Assembly: GCA_020161265.1 (NCBI GenBank)
Contig: JAIUOC010000001.1
Coordinates: forward strand, 496,001 to 560,000
Direction: 5' to 3'
From: Chloroflexota bacterium
GTDB taxonomy: Bacteria > Chloroflexota > Chloroflexia > Chloroflexales > Herpetosiphonaceae
Length of the DNA stretch: 64,000 nt
The translations under genes were made by a program, and so were the position numbers. How positions within the stretch are numbered: the stretch's first letter is position 1; every line of letters begins with the position of its first letter. This document shows, one piece after another, positions 8,972 to 19,900 of this stretch. The notes under the pieces are model-generated. The model did no database searches. It worked only from the letters and a program-made list of their open reading frames with translations, and was not told where the DNA came from.

Positions 8972-9649
8972 TTACTCAAGCCATGGAAAGCCTTCAGGAT
9001 CGGCATTGGCTTGTTCGATCAACCGGGCTAGATTATGGCTACGCACCTGGTTCAAAAAAGGAAAATCTTGTGGGCAAACCGTGAGGCGAGCGATTGGGGC
9101 AACCTCATGCAGACTGGCCCACTCCATAATTTGCAGGGTCATGCCACGTTTGTAGCTGGTTGGCTTGGCAACAAAGCCTTCGCGGGGCAGAAGGTAAATC
9201 GTGCCAGTACGCCATGGCTGGCTTAGATAAGCCTGATCGTCAATCGAGAAAAAGTAATGGGGATCAGCGAAACTACCATCAGGCTTAACCTGACGAAAAC
9301 AGGCATTCAACAACGAAACTTCCTGCGGCTCACGCTCCAGAATCGCATAAAAAATTGGCCAAATCCCATCAGAGGCAGCGTAAACCGCCCGCTGATTGCC
9401 AAATTCAACAATATCGTTGGCCTGCCGTGGCACAAGCTTGCTCAAACTTGGATTGCCCGAGCCATGAAAGAGCACTGGTTTATATTCAGCCAAATACACC
9501 AAAAATGGCCAACGCGGCCCAGCCAGCATCCCAGTCAGATCAAGAAGTGTCTTCGAACGCTCAATTTCAGCCCACAACGCCTCAAATTGAGCGATTAAGG
9601 CTGGTTCACTTGGCAATGGTGGGCGACGCAGATAATAATCGGGTTGCAT
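8972..9649 (-). CDS. ADP-ribosyltransferase-like protein of unknown function
   Basis: 225 residues from the ATG at 9649 (GAGGA 5 nt upstream). An alternative ATG at 9661 directly abuts the stop of the upstream ATPase gene, so the two genes are translationally linked in either case. Residues ~58-100 read PVLFHGSGNPSLSKLVPR, then RAVYAASDGIWPIFYAIL. This His-Gly, Arg, Tyr-Ala pattern is what ART-fold proteins (PARP/KptA-like, many toxins) show around the NAD pocket (H62, Y90). A conserved third-motif Glu is not obvious, so activity is uncertain. It is the second gene of a unit with the STAND ATPase. Confidence 0.6.
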   Translation of the reverse strand: MQPDYYLRRPPLPSEPALIAQFEALWAEIERSKTLLDLTGMLAGPRWPFLVYLAEYKPVLFHGSGNPSLSKLVPRQANDIVEFGNQRAVYAASDGIWPIFYAILEREPQEVSLLNACFRQVKPDGSFADPHYFFSIDDQAYLSQPWRTGTIYLLPREGFVAKPTSYKRGMTLQIMEWASLHEVAPIARLTVCPQDFPFLNQVRSHNLARLIEQANADPEGFPWLE

Positions 9650-9661
9650 AGAAGTCCTCAT

Positions 9662-12600
9662 TTAATTCAAGCGAGCTAATTGCTGTTCAAGCCAGGGCAC
9701 GCTATCGAGCAAGGCAGTGCCAAGCCACGGGTAGTGGGGAATCAACGGCACAATGATTGGCCCCAACTGCCACAATTCGTAACTCCTTTGGCAATCACGC
9801 CATGTGGTTTGAATAATCTTGATAACAGCAGTGATTTGCTGACGCTCAAGGTAATAATGAATGATTTGTTGCAAACTGCCAGCTCGATTATCAGCCTCGT
9901 AGATCTCGCTTGTTAACTGATAGGCAATTATCGGCTGATCGGCTTGGATTAAGCGGGCAATCAAGTTACAAATGACCTCATCTTTGACTGGATGACGCTC
10001 ATCGAACAGAATCAACTGGTATGCCAAATAAAGCTCGCCTTCTTCAATACAACTTGCAGTAAGATCCTGAAATATCCAAAAATCAAAGCCAAGTTGGCTC
10101 AGCTCACTAATAATCACTTGTAGCTCTGGCATGGCTTTGATCTTCAGATACGCTTGGGCAACGGTTACAAGTGCAGCATATTGATAGTCACGATCAGGAA
10201 TACTAATTGCGGCTTGATGGGCTTTGACCAAAAACTCGGCATGACCATGGGCTGCATAGCTTGTATATATTTTAGCCAACGCCTCAAGAGCAGTATCTGC
10301 ATAGCCCTGATCTAGGCTTATTTGAACCAGCTGCTCAACAGAATCCAAAAATGCCTCGATAGCCGAATCTGGAGCATAGCCAAAATACGTTTCAGCAAGC
10401 GCTTGGTAGCCAGTGGGAAACGCCGTAGCCCGCTTATGTGCATAGTTTAGCCAATCAGCAAACGCTACAGCATCGCATTGTTCGGCAAAGGCCACCGCAA
10501 TTGCGCAAAGCGCTTCAATATACCAATCGATCTGGCCGAATACTGCTTCCTGCTCGCGAAAAATCTGTAACAAGCGGGCTAAACATCCTGCATCACCATA
10601 GTTAATTTGGGCAACCGCAAGATCTCTGAGATACTCAAAGCGACGATGCGACTCTCGAACGGTCTCACAGGCTGAGATTGCTTCAGGATGCACTTGGGTT
10701 GCCAGCTCAGTTAGCCCGAGTTGGCTGGCTTTGATCGCCAGTTTACAAGCACTTTTAGCATAGACATCCGCAAAATCATTAAATAATCGAAGCAGCTGAT
10801 AGGCTTGCCTAACATCATCAGCCTGAAGATAGGCTTCAAGAATTGCCGCAATCAGCTGATCATGGGCTTGCGGATCGTCGATTAACCGCGCAAGCTCTAC
10901 TAGACTGGCAAGTTTATGTTGGGCTTGATAGCTTTTGAGCAGCCACGCTTCATATTGGAGCAAGGGATGGTTTAGGAGATGTGGCTTGTGTAGTAGAGCT
11001 TGATCAACGTCGCTCAGCAAAGTTTGGGCGATGGCGGTTAATCCAAGCTGCAACGCTGTATCAGCTAGCTCGCAAAGGGTTTTTAGTGCAGACAGGCCAT
11101 CGGGGTTAATTTGGGCAACCCGTTGCCGCGCCGCAAGCAATAACGATTCGCTAGCAGCAGATTGCTGCTGGTTGGTTGTGCTCAACACCAGCCCTTGAGC
11201 TGCTTGGATAAACTGATAATCTTGATCAATTGATTGAATAATCTGGGCTGCTTGGGCAAGTTCGCCTTGTTCAGCATAAACTTTCGCAATCTGCTCAACG
11301 AGATCATTATCAAACCCATACTCTCCTAGCGTAAATAAGCGTTGAATCAATGGCTCGCAAAGATCGAGATAGCCATAGCGCTGGGTACTTTGCACAAAGT
11401 GTAGGTTATGTTCATCCCGATTATACCTTTGGCCGCTCAAAAAGAGTGCTAATACTTGTTCAAACACACTACGGGCTTGCTCATGCAAATTGTGGCGAGC
11501 ATAGGTATCGGCAATGACTAACAAACTTGGAATCGAATGTTCCCGCTCACGCGGGACGGTATTGTGTGCCAGCTGCATTACTGCCAGCATTTGTTCAAAT
11601 TGCAAATTTTGAGCATAACTGCTTGCTAGCAAACAATACGCTTTAACTTTGTCCCAATCGGAACCGATTAATTCAATCAGGCGTTGGGCATCTGCAAATT
11701 CAGCATGAGTACAATACCACTCAACCAGTGCAAAACAAGCCGAATCACGAAAATATGGAGTGGTCATAGCAATAGCCAACTCAGTCGCTATTGCTACTTC
11801 AGCGCGATCACGATAAAACATGATCAGATCACACCAGACTTGTACTGATTGAATTTTTCGATGCAAACTTGTGGCCTTGGTCAAATCGCCCTGTTGCACA
11901 TAGCTCTTAATCACCGCCAACCACGCACTGGATCGCAGATCGGGGTTTAAGTGTGCGCTCATGGTTTGGGCTTCATCCAGCAATGCTAGGGCTTGTTGCT
12001 GATTACCCAGTCGCCATTCGAGCAGGGCAATCAAACTATTAATTTCAACAATATGCTCCGCTTGGGCCAAGGGCATAATGCCGGCCAATACGTGTCTGGC
12101 TGCATCAAATTCTGCGTCTTCAATCAAGGCATTGGTTACATTCAAGGCATGCTTAATCCGTGCTGCTGGTGCTTGAACATACCCGATTATGGCTTGAGCA
12201 TAGGCTAAATCATGCTGTTTGATCGCCACGTCAATCAAATGTGCCAGCGTTTCATCACGACTATCACCAAGGCTAATCGCAATTGGATAGGCCATTTTCA
12301 GCAAGTCATAGTCGGCATAGGCGACCGCAACGAGATACAACGCATAATCGCGATGACGCGAATCGGAGATGCTACGGGCTGTTTGCTCCATGCGCTGGAA
12401 GATTCGCCAGCGTACATCAGATTCTAGATAGGGCAATAGTTGCGACCAAACTCGCACTTGGGATACTTGATTCGAACAAATATCAAGCTGGGCTAGCGCC
12501 TCAGATACCCGCCCAAGCATCGCCAACATGACAAAATGGTAGTCACGCCAACGATCAGCATGGGCCGTGAGGCTGGTGCGCAACAGGCTATAGCGCCACA

Positions 12601-13957
12601 AGCGCGGCAAGAGTTCAAGCTGTTGTTCGATGCTCTGGCCAGCAGCAATCACGCTCTCGCGGGCACGATCCAAATCCAAACCATACAAGCGGGTGCTTGG
12701 CTCAAACCGCACTTTGTGCTCACCATACTCGCCGACATCGATCACCTGCCACAAGGCTCCCCACTGTTCCGCATAAGCCAAATGGGTAATGTAATGCTGC
12801 CGCGCATACCAGCGCCGTGCCTGTTCGACCGGTTCTGCACTATCCTGCCAAATCTGGTCAAGCGCGGCTCCGCACCACTGCGCCATCCGTCCATGCCACA
12901 CACGACGTTCTGCCGCCGCAAACTCGTAGTGCTGCAAAAAATCGTGAAACAACAAATGGCGCAAGGCCACACGCTGATCAGCGGCAACACTCACCCAATC
13001 GCCCATCAGGGGCAGCACTTCGGCAATCGCCTCAACCGGTTGTTCAAGAATCGCCGCCAACACCGTTGGCTCAAGCGGTTCTTGGGTCACCACCAACACC
13101 GCCAACAACGAGCGAATCAGCGGTTGCCAGTGGTGCGGCGCTGCTTGTTCGATCCGCCCAAGGCTTAGTCGAAAGAGATTGGTCGCGTCAGCGCTGGCGT
13201 GGTTGAGTAATGCAGGCAATTCATTAGTCGAAGTGTGGCGCAGCACAGTAGCCGCCAGCTCGACCAACAAGGCATTGCCTTTGACTGATTGTGCTAAACC
13301 GTGCAATCGCGCTGGCTCCAGCATCGGCTGCACCTGCTGCCAACGCCCAATCGCATCCTGTTCGCGCAATGGTGGCACCTGATAAACGACCCCGTGTTCA
13401 AGCGCTAAACTAGCGATCGTCTCTTTAGGTCGCGAGCCAAGCACCATCACGATGCCAGGCGGCAATTGCAAGGGCAAAAAGCTGAGATCGCGGGTTCCAT
13501 CCACCTCAGGCTGTAATTGATCTAAGCCATCGAGATAGATCGTTTCGCTGATGCCACGCGCTGAGAGCGTTTGTAACAACTGGCCAAATTCAAGGCGTAA
13601 AGCGGGGTAGCTATCGGCAGGAAAATAGCGATCCGTCAGATCGTGTTTGAGCATGAGTTGGGCAACGATACTGCGCAGCACGTCGAGTTGATAGGCACGA
13701 CCTGGGGTCAGCGCAATAAAATGCTGGGGCGTTTGGGCCAGCCCAGCGCTCACGATTAATTGAGCGATCAGGCTGCTTTTGCCCGCACCAGCCTCGCCCG
13801 TTACCAACACATAACCACCCGTTGCATGGGTTTGATCAATTAATTCGCGAATCGCCGCTTGTTCGGCTTCACGGCCAACGAAGCCTGTGAGCCGCAGTTG
13901 CAACAAACGAGCACTTTCACGCTGGTTAGCAGCTTCCTGCAAAACCTGATTGTGCAT
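9662..13957 (-). CDS. Giant STAND-type ATPase with helical repeats
   Basis: 1431 residues. An AAA/NACHT-like ATPase follows a short lead (FVGREAEQAAIRELI): Walker A GEAGAGKSS at 54-62 and Walker B ETIYLDGLDQL near 138-148, with a GSRP sensor-like turn after it. A winged-helix-like middle follows, and then about 900 residues of TPR/HEAT-type helical repeats (for example AQAAQIIQSIDQDYQFIQAA). There is no signal peptide. GAGAGGAT precedes the ATG at 7 nt. STAND proteins are ligand-triggered oligomerising switches used in regulation, programmed death and phage defence. No effector domain is fused here, and the next gene (ART-like) could supply that role. The specific function is unknown. Confidence 0.8.
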   Translation of the reverse strand: MHNQVLQEAANQRESARLLQLRLTGFVGREAEQAAIRELIDQTHATGGYVLVTGEAGAGKSSLIAQLIVSAGLAQTPQHFIALTPGRAYQLDVLRSIVAQLMLKHDLTDRYFPADSYPALRLEFGQLLQTLSARGISETIYLDGLDQLQPEVDGTRDLSFLPLQLPPGIVMVLGSRPKETIASLALEHGVVYQVPPLREQDAIGRWQQVQPMLEPARLHGLAQSVKGNALLVELAATVLRHTSTNELPALLNHASADATNLFRLSLGRIEQAAPHHWQPLIRSLLAVLVVTQEPLEPTVLAAILEQPVEAIAEVLPLMGDWVSVAADQRVALRHLLFHDFLQHYEFAAAERRVWHGRMAQWCGAALDQIWQDSAEPVEQARRWYARQHYITHLAYAEQWGALWQVIDVGEYGEHKVRFEPSTRLYGLDLDRARESVIAAGQSIEQQLELLPRLWRYSLLRTSLTAHADRWRDYHFVMLAMLGRVSEALAQLDICSNQVSQVRVWSQLLPYLESDVRWRIFQRMEQTARSISDSRHRDYALYLVAVAYADYDLLKMAYPIAISLGDSRDETLAHLIDVAIKQHDLAYAQAIIGYVQAPAARIKHALNVTNALIEDAEFDAARHVLAGIMPLAQAEHIVEINSLIALLEWRLGNQQQALALLDEAQTMSAHLNPDLRSSAWLAVIKSYVQQGDLTKATSLHRKIQSVQVWCDLIMFYRDRAEVAIATELAIAMTTPYFRDSACFALVEWYCTHAEFADAQRLIELIGSDWDKVKAYCLLASSYAQNLQFEQMLAVMQLAHNTVPREREHSIPSLLVIADTYARHNLHEQARSVFEQVLALFLSGQRYNRDEHNLHFVQSTQRYGYLDLCEPLIQRLFTLGEYGFDNDLVEQIAKVYAEQGELAQAAQIIQSIDQDYQFIQAAQGLVLSTTNQQQSAASESLLLAARQRVAQINPDGLSALKTLCELADTALQLGLTAIAQTLLSDVDQALLHKPHLLNHPLLQYEAWLLKSYQAQHKLASLVELARLIDDPQAHDQLIAAILEAYLQADDVRQAYQLLRLFNDFADVYAKSACKLAIKASQLGLTELATQVHPEAISACETVRESHRRFEYLRDLAVAQINYGDAGCLARLLQIFREQEAVFGQIDWYIEALCAIAVAFAEQCDAVAFADWLNYAHKRATAFPTGYQALAETYFGYAPDSAIEAFLDSVEQLVQISLDQGYADTALEALAKIYTSYAAHGHAEFLVKAHQAAISIPDRDYQYAALVTVAQAYLKIKAMPELQVIISELSQLGFDFWIFQDLTASCIEEGELYLAYQLILFDERHPVKDEVICNLIARLIQADQPIIAYQLTSEIYEADNRAGSLQQIIHYYLERQQITAVIKIIQTTWRDCQRSYELWQLGPIIVPLIPHYPWLGTALLDSVPWLEQQLARLN

Positions 13958-14030
13958 TGGTAGTATCCTCTCTTCTATTCAATCAATCGCGCCAGATCAT
14001 AGCACAGATTTATTTGATTATATGTTCGAT

Positions 14031-14140
14031 CGCAGGACACGCAGGACACGAAAGCTGAAACCACGAAGAACGCGAAGAGCGCAAAGGCTGCTTATTCCAA
14101 TGCCCCGAACCCGAACCCCTGAACCCTGCCCCCTCTACTG
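14031..14140. repeat. Composite dispersed repeat, copy 1
   Basis: It contains two word families: cacgaag-type units (ggacacgaaa, accacgaagaacgcgaagag) and gaacccctgaaccctg-type units. Both recur at 49857-50100, 50876-50908 (first family only) and 54303-54420. It lies between the STAND ATPase and methyltransferase genes and has no coding potential. Confidence 0.65.
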
Positions 14141-14211
14141 AAAGTTGAAAAAACCTAGGGCTTCTACTATAGTGCCAGCACAGATTTATTGTGTGGAAGG
14201 ATCTCAATATA

Positions 14212-15000
14212 ATGGCAAATACCCAAATTCGCTTTGAAGATGGCGCAACCTATGAGCGCTATATGGGCATCTGGAGTCAGCTGGTTGGTGCTAAATTCCT
14301 TGATTGGCTTGCCCCCAAAACTGGTTTAAATTGGCTTGATGTTGGTTGTGGCAACGGAGCGTTCACCGAAATGGTGGTTGAACGCCATCAGCCAAGCATG
14401 ATCACCGGGGTCGATCCATCGGCGGCTCAAATTACTTTTGCTCGGCAACGTTTAGCCAATTACCCTGCTGAACTGCATGAAGCTGATGCTATGGCCTTGC
14501 CGCTGGCGGATAATAGTGTGCATGCGGCAGTCATGCCGTTGGTTATTTTCTTTGTGCCTGAGCCAGCTCAGGGCGTGGCCGAAATGGTGCGGGTAGTTGC
14601 TCCAGGCGGCAGCGTTTCAGCCTATGCTTGGGATATGTTCGGCGGTGGATTTCCCTACTTCTTGTTACAACAAGCCTTGATCGATGCAGGCATTAGCGTC
14701 CCACGTCCGCCGAGCGTTGAGGCCTCGCAACTGTCCGTTATGCACGAACTTTGGCTACAAGCAGGCCTGACCAAGGTTGAAACTGCGGTAATTAAAGTAC
14801 GGCGCAATTTTGTAGATTTTGCCGATTACTGGGAAACTGTCACTGGCGCACCCAGTGTAGGCCCGCAAATTCGGGCGATGACGACCACCCAACAACAAAC
14901 AGTTCAAGCACAACTGCAAGCGAGTTTACCAATTGCCGCCGATGGTCACATTAGCATCGAAGCCCATGCTAATGCAATCAAAGGTGTCGTAGCAGAATAA
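14212..15000 (+). CDS. Class I SAM-dependent methyltransferase
   Basis: 262 residues from the ATG at 14212 (GGAAGGA about 10 nt upstream; a GTG 21 nt earlier is less likely). SAM-binding motif I is WLDVGCGNGAFTE, motif II is around MITGVDPS, and the post-I acidic residue is in ELHEADAMALPL. The arrangement is that of UbiE/Methyltransf_11 enzymes, which methylate small molecules. It is monocistronic, ended by the hairpin at 15011. The substrate cannot be told. Confidence 0.8.
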   Translation: MANTQIRFEDGATYERYMGIWSQLVGAKFLDWLAPKTGLNWLDVGCGNGAFTEMVVERHQPSMITGVDPSAAQITFARQRLANYPAELHEADAMALPLADNSVHAAVMPLVIFFVPEPAQGVAEMVRVVAPGGSVSAYAWDMFGGGFPYFLLQQALIDAGISVPRPPSVEASQLSVMHELWLQAGLTKVETAVIKVRRNFVDFADYWETVTGAPSVGPQIRAMTTTQQQTVQAQLQASLPIAADGHISIEAHANAIKGVVAE

Positions 15001-15010
15001 CGTGATTAAA

Positions 15011-15049
15011 GGTGGCGATTGGATTTGTATCGCCACCAAATTCTGTTTT
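15011..15049 (+). terminator. Terminator after the methyltransferase
   Basis: A 9-bp perfect stem (15011-15019 with 15029-15037) with a 9-nt loop is followed by aaattctgtttta. Confidence 0.65.
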
Positions 15050-15195
15050 ACAGATTGTTATTGATCGCAAGCTGTAAGCCCGTTGTAATACTCTATTAAT
15101 ATCTCAGCGCTATACTAACAACAGCAACTTGGATCTATTTGGGCTAGCCAGACGTAGGTTGGGTTAGTAGTTGTTAATTAATAAGGATGCTGAGC

Positions 15196-16104
15196 ATGAA
15201 AAAGATTCCTTCCTCGGAGATAACACCCGAAGCGTTGTTCTACTCACGCCGCCAATTTATCAAGGGGGCGGCGGCCTTGGTTGGTAGTGCCGCTGTTCTA
15301 GCCGCCTGTGGTAGCGAAACCAGTGAAACCAGCGACCTGCCAGCGGGCGTTGATGTACAAACACCCTATGAATCGATCATCAATTACAACAATTTTTATG
15401 AATTTACCACCAACAAAGAAGCCGTCGCCGATGCTTCGAAGAATTTTACGACCAACCCGTGGACGGTCGAAGTTGGCGGCTTGGTCAACAAACCCCAAAC
15501 CTTTGCAATCGAAGATTTGCTCAAGCAATTTACCCAAGAAGAACGGGTATATCGATTGCGCTGTGTCGAAGGCTGGTCGATGGTCATTCCATGGACGGGT
15601 TTTAGCCTCGCTGGCTTGTTGAAACAGGTTGAACCAACTAGCGCCGCCAAATATGTGCGCTTTGAAACGGTAATGCGCCCCGAAGAAATGCCAGGCCAAA
15701 GCAGCAGCTATTACACATGGCCCTATGTCGAGGGCTTGCGGCTCGATGAAGCCATGCACGATTTAACCTTGATGGCAACTGGCGTGTATGGCAAGCCAAT
15801 TTTGCCCCAAAATGGTGCACCCTTGCGGCTGGCAGTACCATGGAAATATGGCTTCAAAAGCATCAAATCGATCGTTAAAATTGAGCTTGTGGCTGAGCAA
15901 CCAACCAGTTTATGGATGAACGCAGCACCTGATGAATATGGATTTTATGCCAATGTTAATCCCGATGTGCCGCATCCACGCTGGTCGCAAGCCACCGAAC
16001 GACGGATCGGTGAGGCTGGTCGGCGGCGAACCTTGGCCTTCAATGGTTATGCCGATGAAGTTGCTGCGCTCTACAAAGATCTTGATTTGAAAGCTAACTA
16101 TTAA
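15196..16104 (+). CDS. msrP: Methionine-sulfoxide reductase catalytic subunit MsrP (molybdopterin)
   Basis: 302 residues from the ATG at 15196 (AAGGA 8 nt upstream; the ATG at 15187 overlaps that site). It has a twin-arginine signal (SRRQFIKG), and just after the hydrophobic stretch a lipobox (AVLAACGS), so it is probably a Tat-exported lipoprotein. The sulfite-oxidase-type Mo-cofactor domain includes the Mo-ligand cysteine in [10 protein letters not shown] (C123) and the C-terminal [10 protein letters not shown] segment. MsrP repairs oxidised methionine in extracytoplasmic proteins, taking electrons from the membrane haem protein MsrQ, which is the next gene. Confidence 0.9.
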   Translation: MKKIPSSEITPEALFYSRRQFIKGAAALVGSAAVLAACGSETSETSDLPAGVDVQTPYESIINYNNFYEFTTNKEAVADASKNFTTNPWTVEVGGLVNKPQTFAIEDLLKQFTQEERVYRLRCVEGWSMVIPWTGFSLAGLLKQVEPTSAAKYVRFETVMRPEEMPGQSSSYYTWPYVEGLRLDEAMHDLTLMATGVYGKPILPQNGAPLRLAVPWKYGFKSIKSIVKIELVAEQPTSLWMNAAPDEYGFYANVNPDVPHPRWSQATERRIGEAGRRRTLAFNGYADEVAALYKDLDLKANY

Positions 16105-16215
16105 TCTCGCACTAGCCCAAAACGGGCGAGGGGTGCATGCTCGATGGTTGAAGCGAAGCAGCTTTGAGCAACAACTGGTAAATCATAGCAATATCATTAA
16201 TTAAAGGTAGGCTAC

Positions 16216-16860
16216 ATGGTGAGTCAACTCAAACGTCATTGGCTGCGCTATTTAGTCCATGTGGCATGTCTTGTGCCGTTTGGGTTATTGCTCTTCGATT
16301 ATTTAACCGATCAACTGACAGTTAATCCAATTCAGGCGGCGACCCTGCGCACTGGCAAAACGGCCTTGGTCATCTTGGTCTTATCGCTAGCGTGTACACC
16401 AATCAAAATCTTTACACCATTTAAACAAGTAACGGTGCTGCGCCGCCCTTTGGGTTTATATGCCTTTTTCTATGTTTGCCTGCACCTCTTGATTTTCGTG
16501 GGCTGGGATTATGGCTTCGATTGGGAGTTTATCAGTGAGGCCATTGGCGAAAAACGCTATATGATCGTCGGCCTGGTTGCCTGGCTGTTGCTAATTCCTC
16601 TAGCAATTACTTCAACCAAGGGCTGGATGCGACGGCTCGGAAAGCGCTGGCGACTGTTGCATCGCTTGGTATATGTAATTGCTGGCCTAGCCATCTTACA
16701 TTATGTCTGGTTAGTTAAAGCTGATGTTCGCGAACCGTTGGCCTATGGTGCTGCGATTGGCTTGTTACTCCTGCTGCGGCTACCTGTGCTACGGCGTTGG
16801 CTGCCAAAACGCCAAATCCAGCCAGCCAAACAACCTGAGCGCCCAACCGAAACCGCTTAA
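16216..16860 (+). CDS. msrQ: Haem-binding membrane subunit MsrQ
   Basis: 214 residues with about six predicted membrane segments and the ferric-reductase-like pattern of MsrQ/YedZ. His residues are placed in YVCLHLLIFVGWDYG, WRLLHRLVYVIAGLAILHY and the N-terminal segment. A TPIKIFTPF loop and RRPLGLYAF motif are typical of the family. It delivers quinol-derived electrons to MsrP. It lies 111 nt after msrP on the same strand with its own AGGTAGG site, so the two probably form one operon ended by the hairpin at 16864. Confidence 0.9.
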   Translation: MVSQLKRHWLRYLVHVACLVPFGLLLFDYLTDQLTVNPIQAATLRTGKTALVILVLSLACTPIKIFTPFKQVTVLRRPLGLYAFFYVCLHLLIFVGWDYGFDWEFISEAIGEKRYMIVGLVAWLLLIPLAITSTKGWMRRLGKRWRLLHRLVYVIAGLAILHYVWLVKADVREPLAYGAAIGLLLLLRLPVLRRWLPKRQIQPAKQPERPTETA

Positions 16861-16863
16861 AAC

Positions 16864-16900
16864 TCAAGGCTCAACGATCTTAACAATCGTTGAGCCTTGA
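16864..16900 (+). terminator. Hairpin between msrQ and the cellulase gene
   Basis: A perfect 15-bp stem (16864-16878 with 16886-16900) with a 7-nt loop lies 3 nt after the msrQ stop. No T-run follows, so it may stop transcription on both strands only weakly or protect mRNA ends. Confidence 0.55.
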
Positions 16901-16947
16901 ACGAGTATTCGCTTGCCTATCGTGGCTAGTCCAGCGTTGGAACTAAC

Positions 16948-19900
16948 CTACGGTGCAATTGCAGGATAGGCGTTGCGAACCAACATGGCAAATTGTGATG
17001 GGAACCAGCGGCCTGCGTGCGGTGCTCCCGCCAAGGCATTGGTTGGGTAGGCCGTGTTGTAGCGGTTTTGCGCGTTCGGGTCACACATTGCGTCAAACTG
17101 CTTGGCGGGGTCGGTTGGGTCAATCACCCCTGCCGTCGCCACACCGTCTGATTCGCCTGGAGGTTTGACCCACACATAGGCATCAATCCCGCTCACGGGG
17201 GCTGCCGTTGGCCGTTCGCCAATCCCTGCACCCGACTGGTTACACCAGCCACCACGATGCGGGCGACGATCCAGCTTCGAATCGTTGACATAGATTTCCA
17301 ATGAATTCGAACTGCTCACCATCGTTGGCCGAGCCGTGCCACCCCAACCGTTGCGGCTGGTATCAATCAACATCCCGATACCGCTTGGGAATCCGGCGGT
17401 GATAAAGGCATTGCGCATCGCCAACACATAATCGGTTTCGTCGAAGTAGGGGTTCCATTCGTAGAACAACGACGAGCGAATCGGGTTGCCACCACCCAAG
17501 GTCAAGCCGGAGTTTGGCAAGAACACTTCGTTCAATGGTGTGTAGTTGGCCGTGTTCGAGATAAAGCCATCGATCCCGTTCAAGCCTTTGGTCGTGCCGC
17601 GCACCGTTTGGGTGTACAGCTGAATCGCTGGCGTGAAGTTGCTGTCCCAGCCCAACCACCCTGAGTGGGCAATGTCCATGTAGATGTAGACGTTGCTGGT
17701 CACATTCAGTTTGTTGATGGCATATTGAACACCTTGGACATAGGCTCCGCTCGAAATCGCTTCAGCACAAGCCGGAATGCTGGCATTGGTTACCAAGTTC
17801 GAGAGTGAATCCGGTTCCAAAATCACCACAATCCGCAACGAAGCATATTGGCTCTCGCCCACGATGGCGGCAATCGGGTCGATATACTCGGTTTTATAGC
17901 GATTCAAGCCATTTTCGGAGATTTTCAACTCGCCGTTCGAGGCCAAGGCGGCACAGTCACGGTTGGGCAAGTCGTAGACCACAATTGAGATTGCCACTTG
18001 TTGACCGCTGGTTTGTTGTTGCACTAACGCAGCATCAAGGTGAGCGCGTAAGCCCATCGCGTCGCTGCTGCCAGCGATTGCGGCAATCCGGTCGAGCCAC
18101 ACAGCGGTTGGGTATGAAGCAACCTTGCGCATTTGTGAACCAAGCGTGCCACCAGTGGCATTGGCTTCGGCGTTCACGCGGGCAGCATATTCACTGTTGA
18201 TGTAGCCTTGTGCGCCCACAAATGGGTTGGCAACATGGACACCTGGAACACTCGTTGGTGCTGGAGTGCTGGTTGGTGCTGGTGTGCTGGTTGGCGCTGA
18301 TGTGCCAACTGGCGTGCTGGTTGGTGGAACCGTCGTTGCCACCGGAGTAGTTGTTGGGTTGGTCGATTGTGAAATTGGTGGATAGGCGTTGCGAACCAAC
18401 ATTGCAAATTGCGATGGGAACCAGCGACCTGCGTGCGGTGCTCCCGCCAAGGCATTGGTTGGATACGCCGTGTTGTAGCGGTTTTGCGCGTTCGGGTCAC
18501 ACATTGCGTCAAACTGCTTGGCGGGGTCGGTTGGGTCAATCACCCCTGCCGTCGCCACACCGTCTGATTCGCCTGGAGGTTTGACCCACACATAGGCATC
18601 AATCCCGCTCACTGGTGCTGCTGTTGGCCGTTCGCCAATCCCTGCACCCGACTGGTTACACCAGCCACCACGATGCGGGCGACGATCCAGCTTCGAATCG
18701 TTGACATAGATTTCCAATGAATTCGAGCTGCTCACCATCGTTGGCCGAGCCGTGCCACCCCAACCGTTGCGGCTGGTATCAATCAACATCCCGATACCGC
18801 TTGGGAATCCGGCGGTGATGAAGGCATTGCGCATCGCCAACACATAATCGGTTTCGTCGAAGTACGGGTTCCATTCGTAGAACAACGACGAGCGAATTGG
18901 GTTGCCACCACCTAAGGTCAAGCCGGAGTTTGGCAAGAACACTTCGTTCAATGGTGTGTAGTTGGCGGTATTCGAGATAAAGCCATCGATCCCGTTCAAG
19001 CCTTTGGTCGTGCCACGCACCGTTTGGGTGTACAGCTGAATCGCTGGTGTGAAGTTGCTGTCCCAGCCCAACCAGCCTGAGTGGGCAATGTCCATGTAGA
19101 TGTAGACGTTGCTGGTCACATTCAGTTTGTTGATGGCATATTGGACACCTTGGACGTAGGCTCCGCTCGAAATCGCTTCAGCACAAGCGGGAATGCTGGC
19201 ATTGGTCACCAAATTCGAAAGTGAATCCGGTTCCAAGACCACCACAATCCGCAATGAGGCATACTTGCTATCGCCCAAAATCGTTGCGATTGGGTCGATA
19301 TACTCCGTGCGGTAGCGGGCTAAGCCATTTTCCGAGATTTTCAACTCGCCGTTCGAAGCCAACGCGGCACAGTCGCGGTTGGGCAAGTCATACACGACAA
19401 TTGAGATTGCCACTTGTTGACCACTGGTTTGTTGTTGCACCAGTGCGGCATCAAGGTGAGCGCGTAAGCCCATCGCGTCGCTGCTGCCAGCGATTGCGGC
19501 AATCCGGTCGAGCCACACAGCAGTTGGATACGAGGCCACTTGACGCATTTGTGAACCAAGCGTGCCACCAGTGGCATTGGCTTCGGCGTTCACCCGCGCA
19601 GCATATTCACTGTTGATGTAGCCTTGTGCCCCCACAAATGGGTTAGCAACATGGACACCTGGGACAGTTGTTGGTGCTGGCGTATTGGTTGGGCCAGTCG
19701 TGCTGGTTGGTGGAGTAGTCGGAACTGTCGTGTTGGTTGGGCGCGTGGTTGCACTTGGAACTGGCGTGTTCGTTGGAACATTCGTTGGGCCAGTTGTGCT
19801 CGTTGGTGGAGTAGTTGGAATCGTTGTGTTCGTTGGGCGCGTGGTTGCGCTTGGAACCGGTGTATTGGTTGGTGGTGTGGTTGGAACTGTGGTGTTGGTT

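Noticed and set aside
12536..13206. Long plus-strand frames (up to 210 codons) opposite the STAND ATPase
   Set aside because: They are antisense to the conserved ATPase domain, lack ribosome-binding sites and have no protein-like motif.
17805..19616. Pairs of long plus-strand frames opposite the GH6 domains
   Set aside because: They occur at the same place in both duplicated units and are antisense shadows created by codon bias of the cellulase gene.
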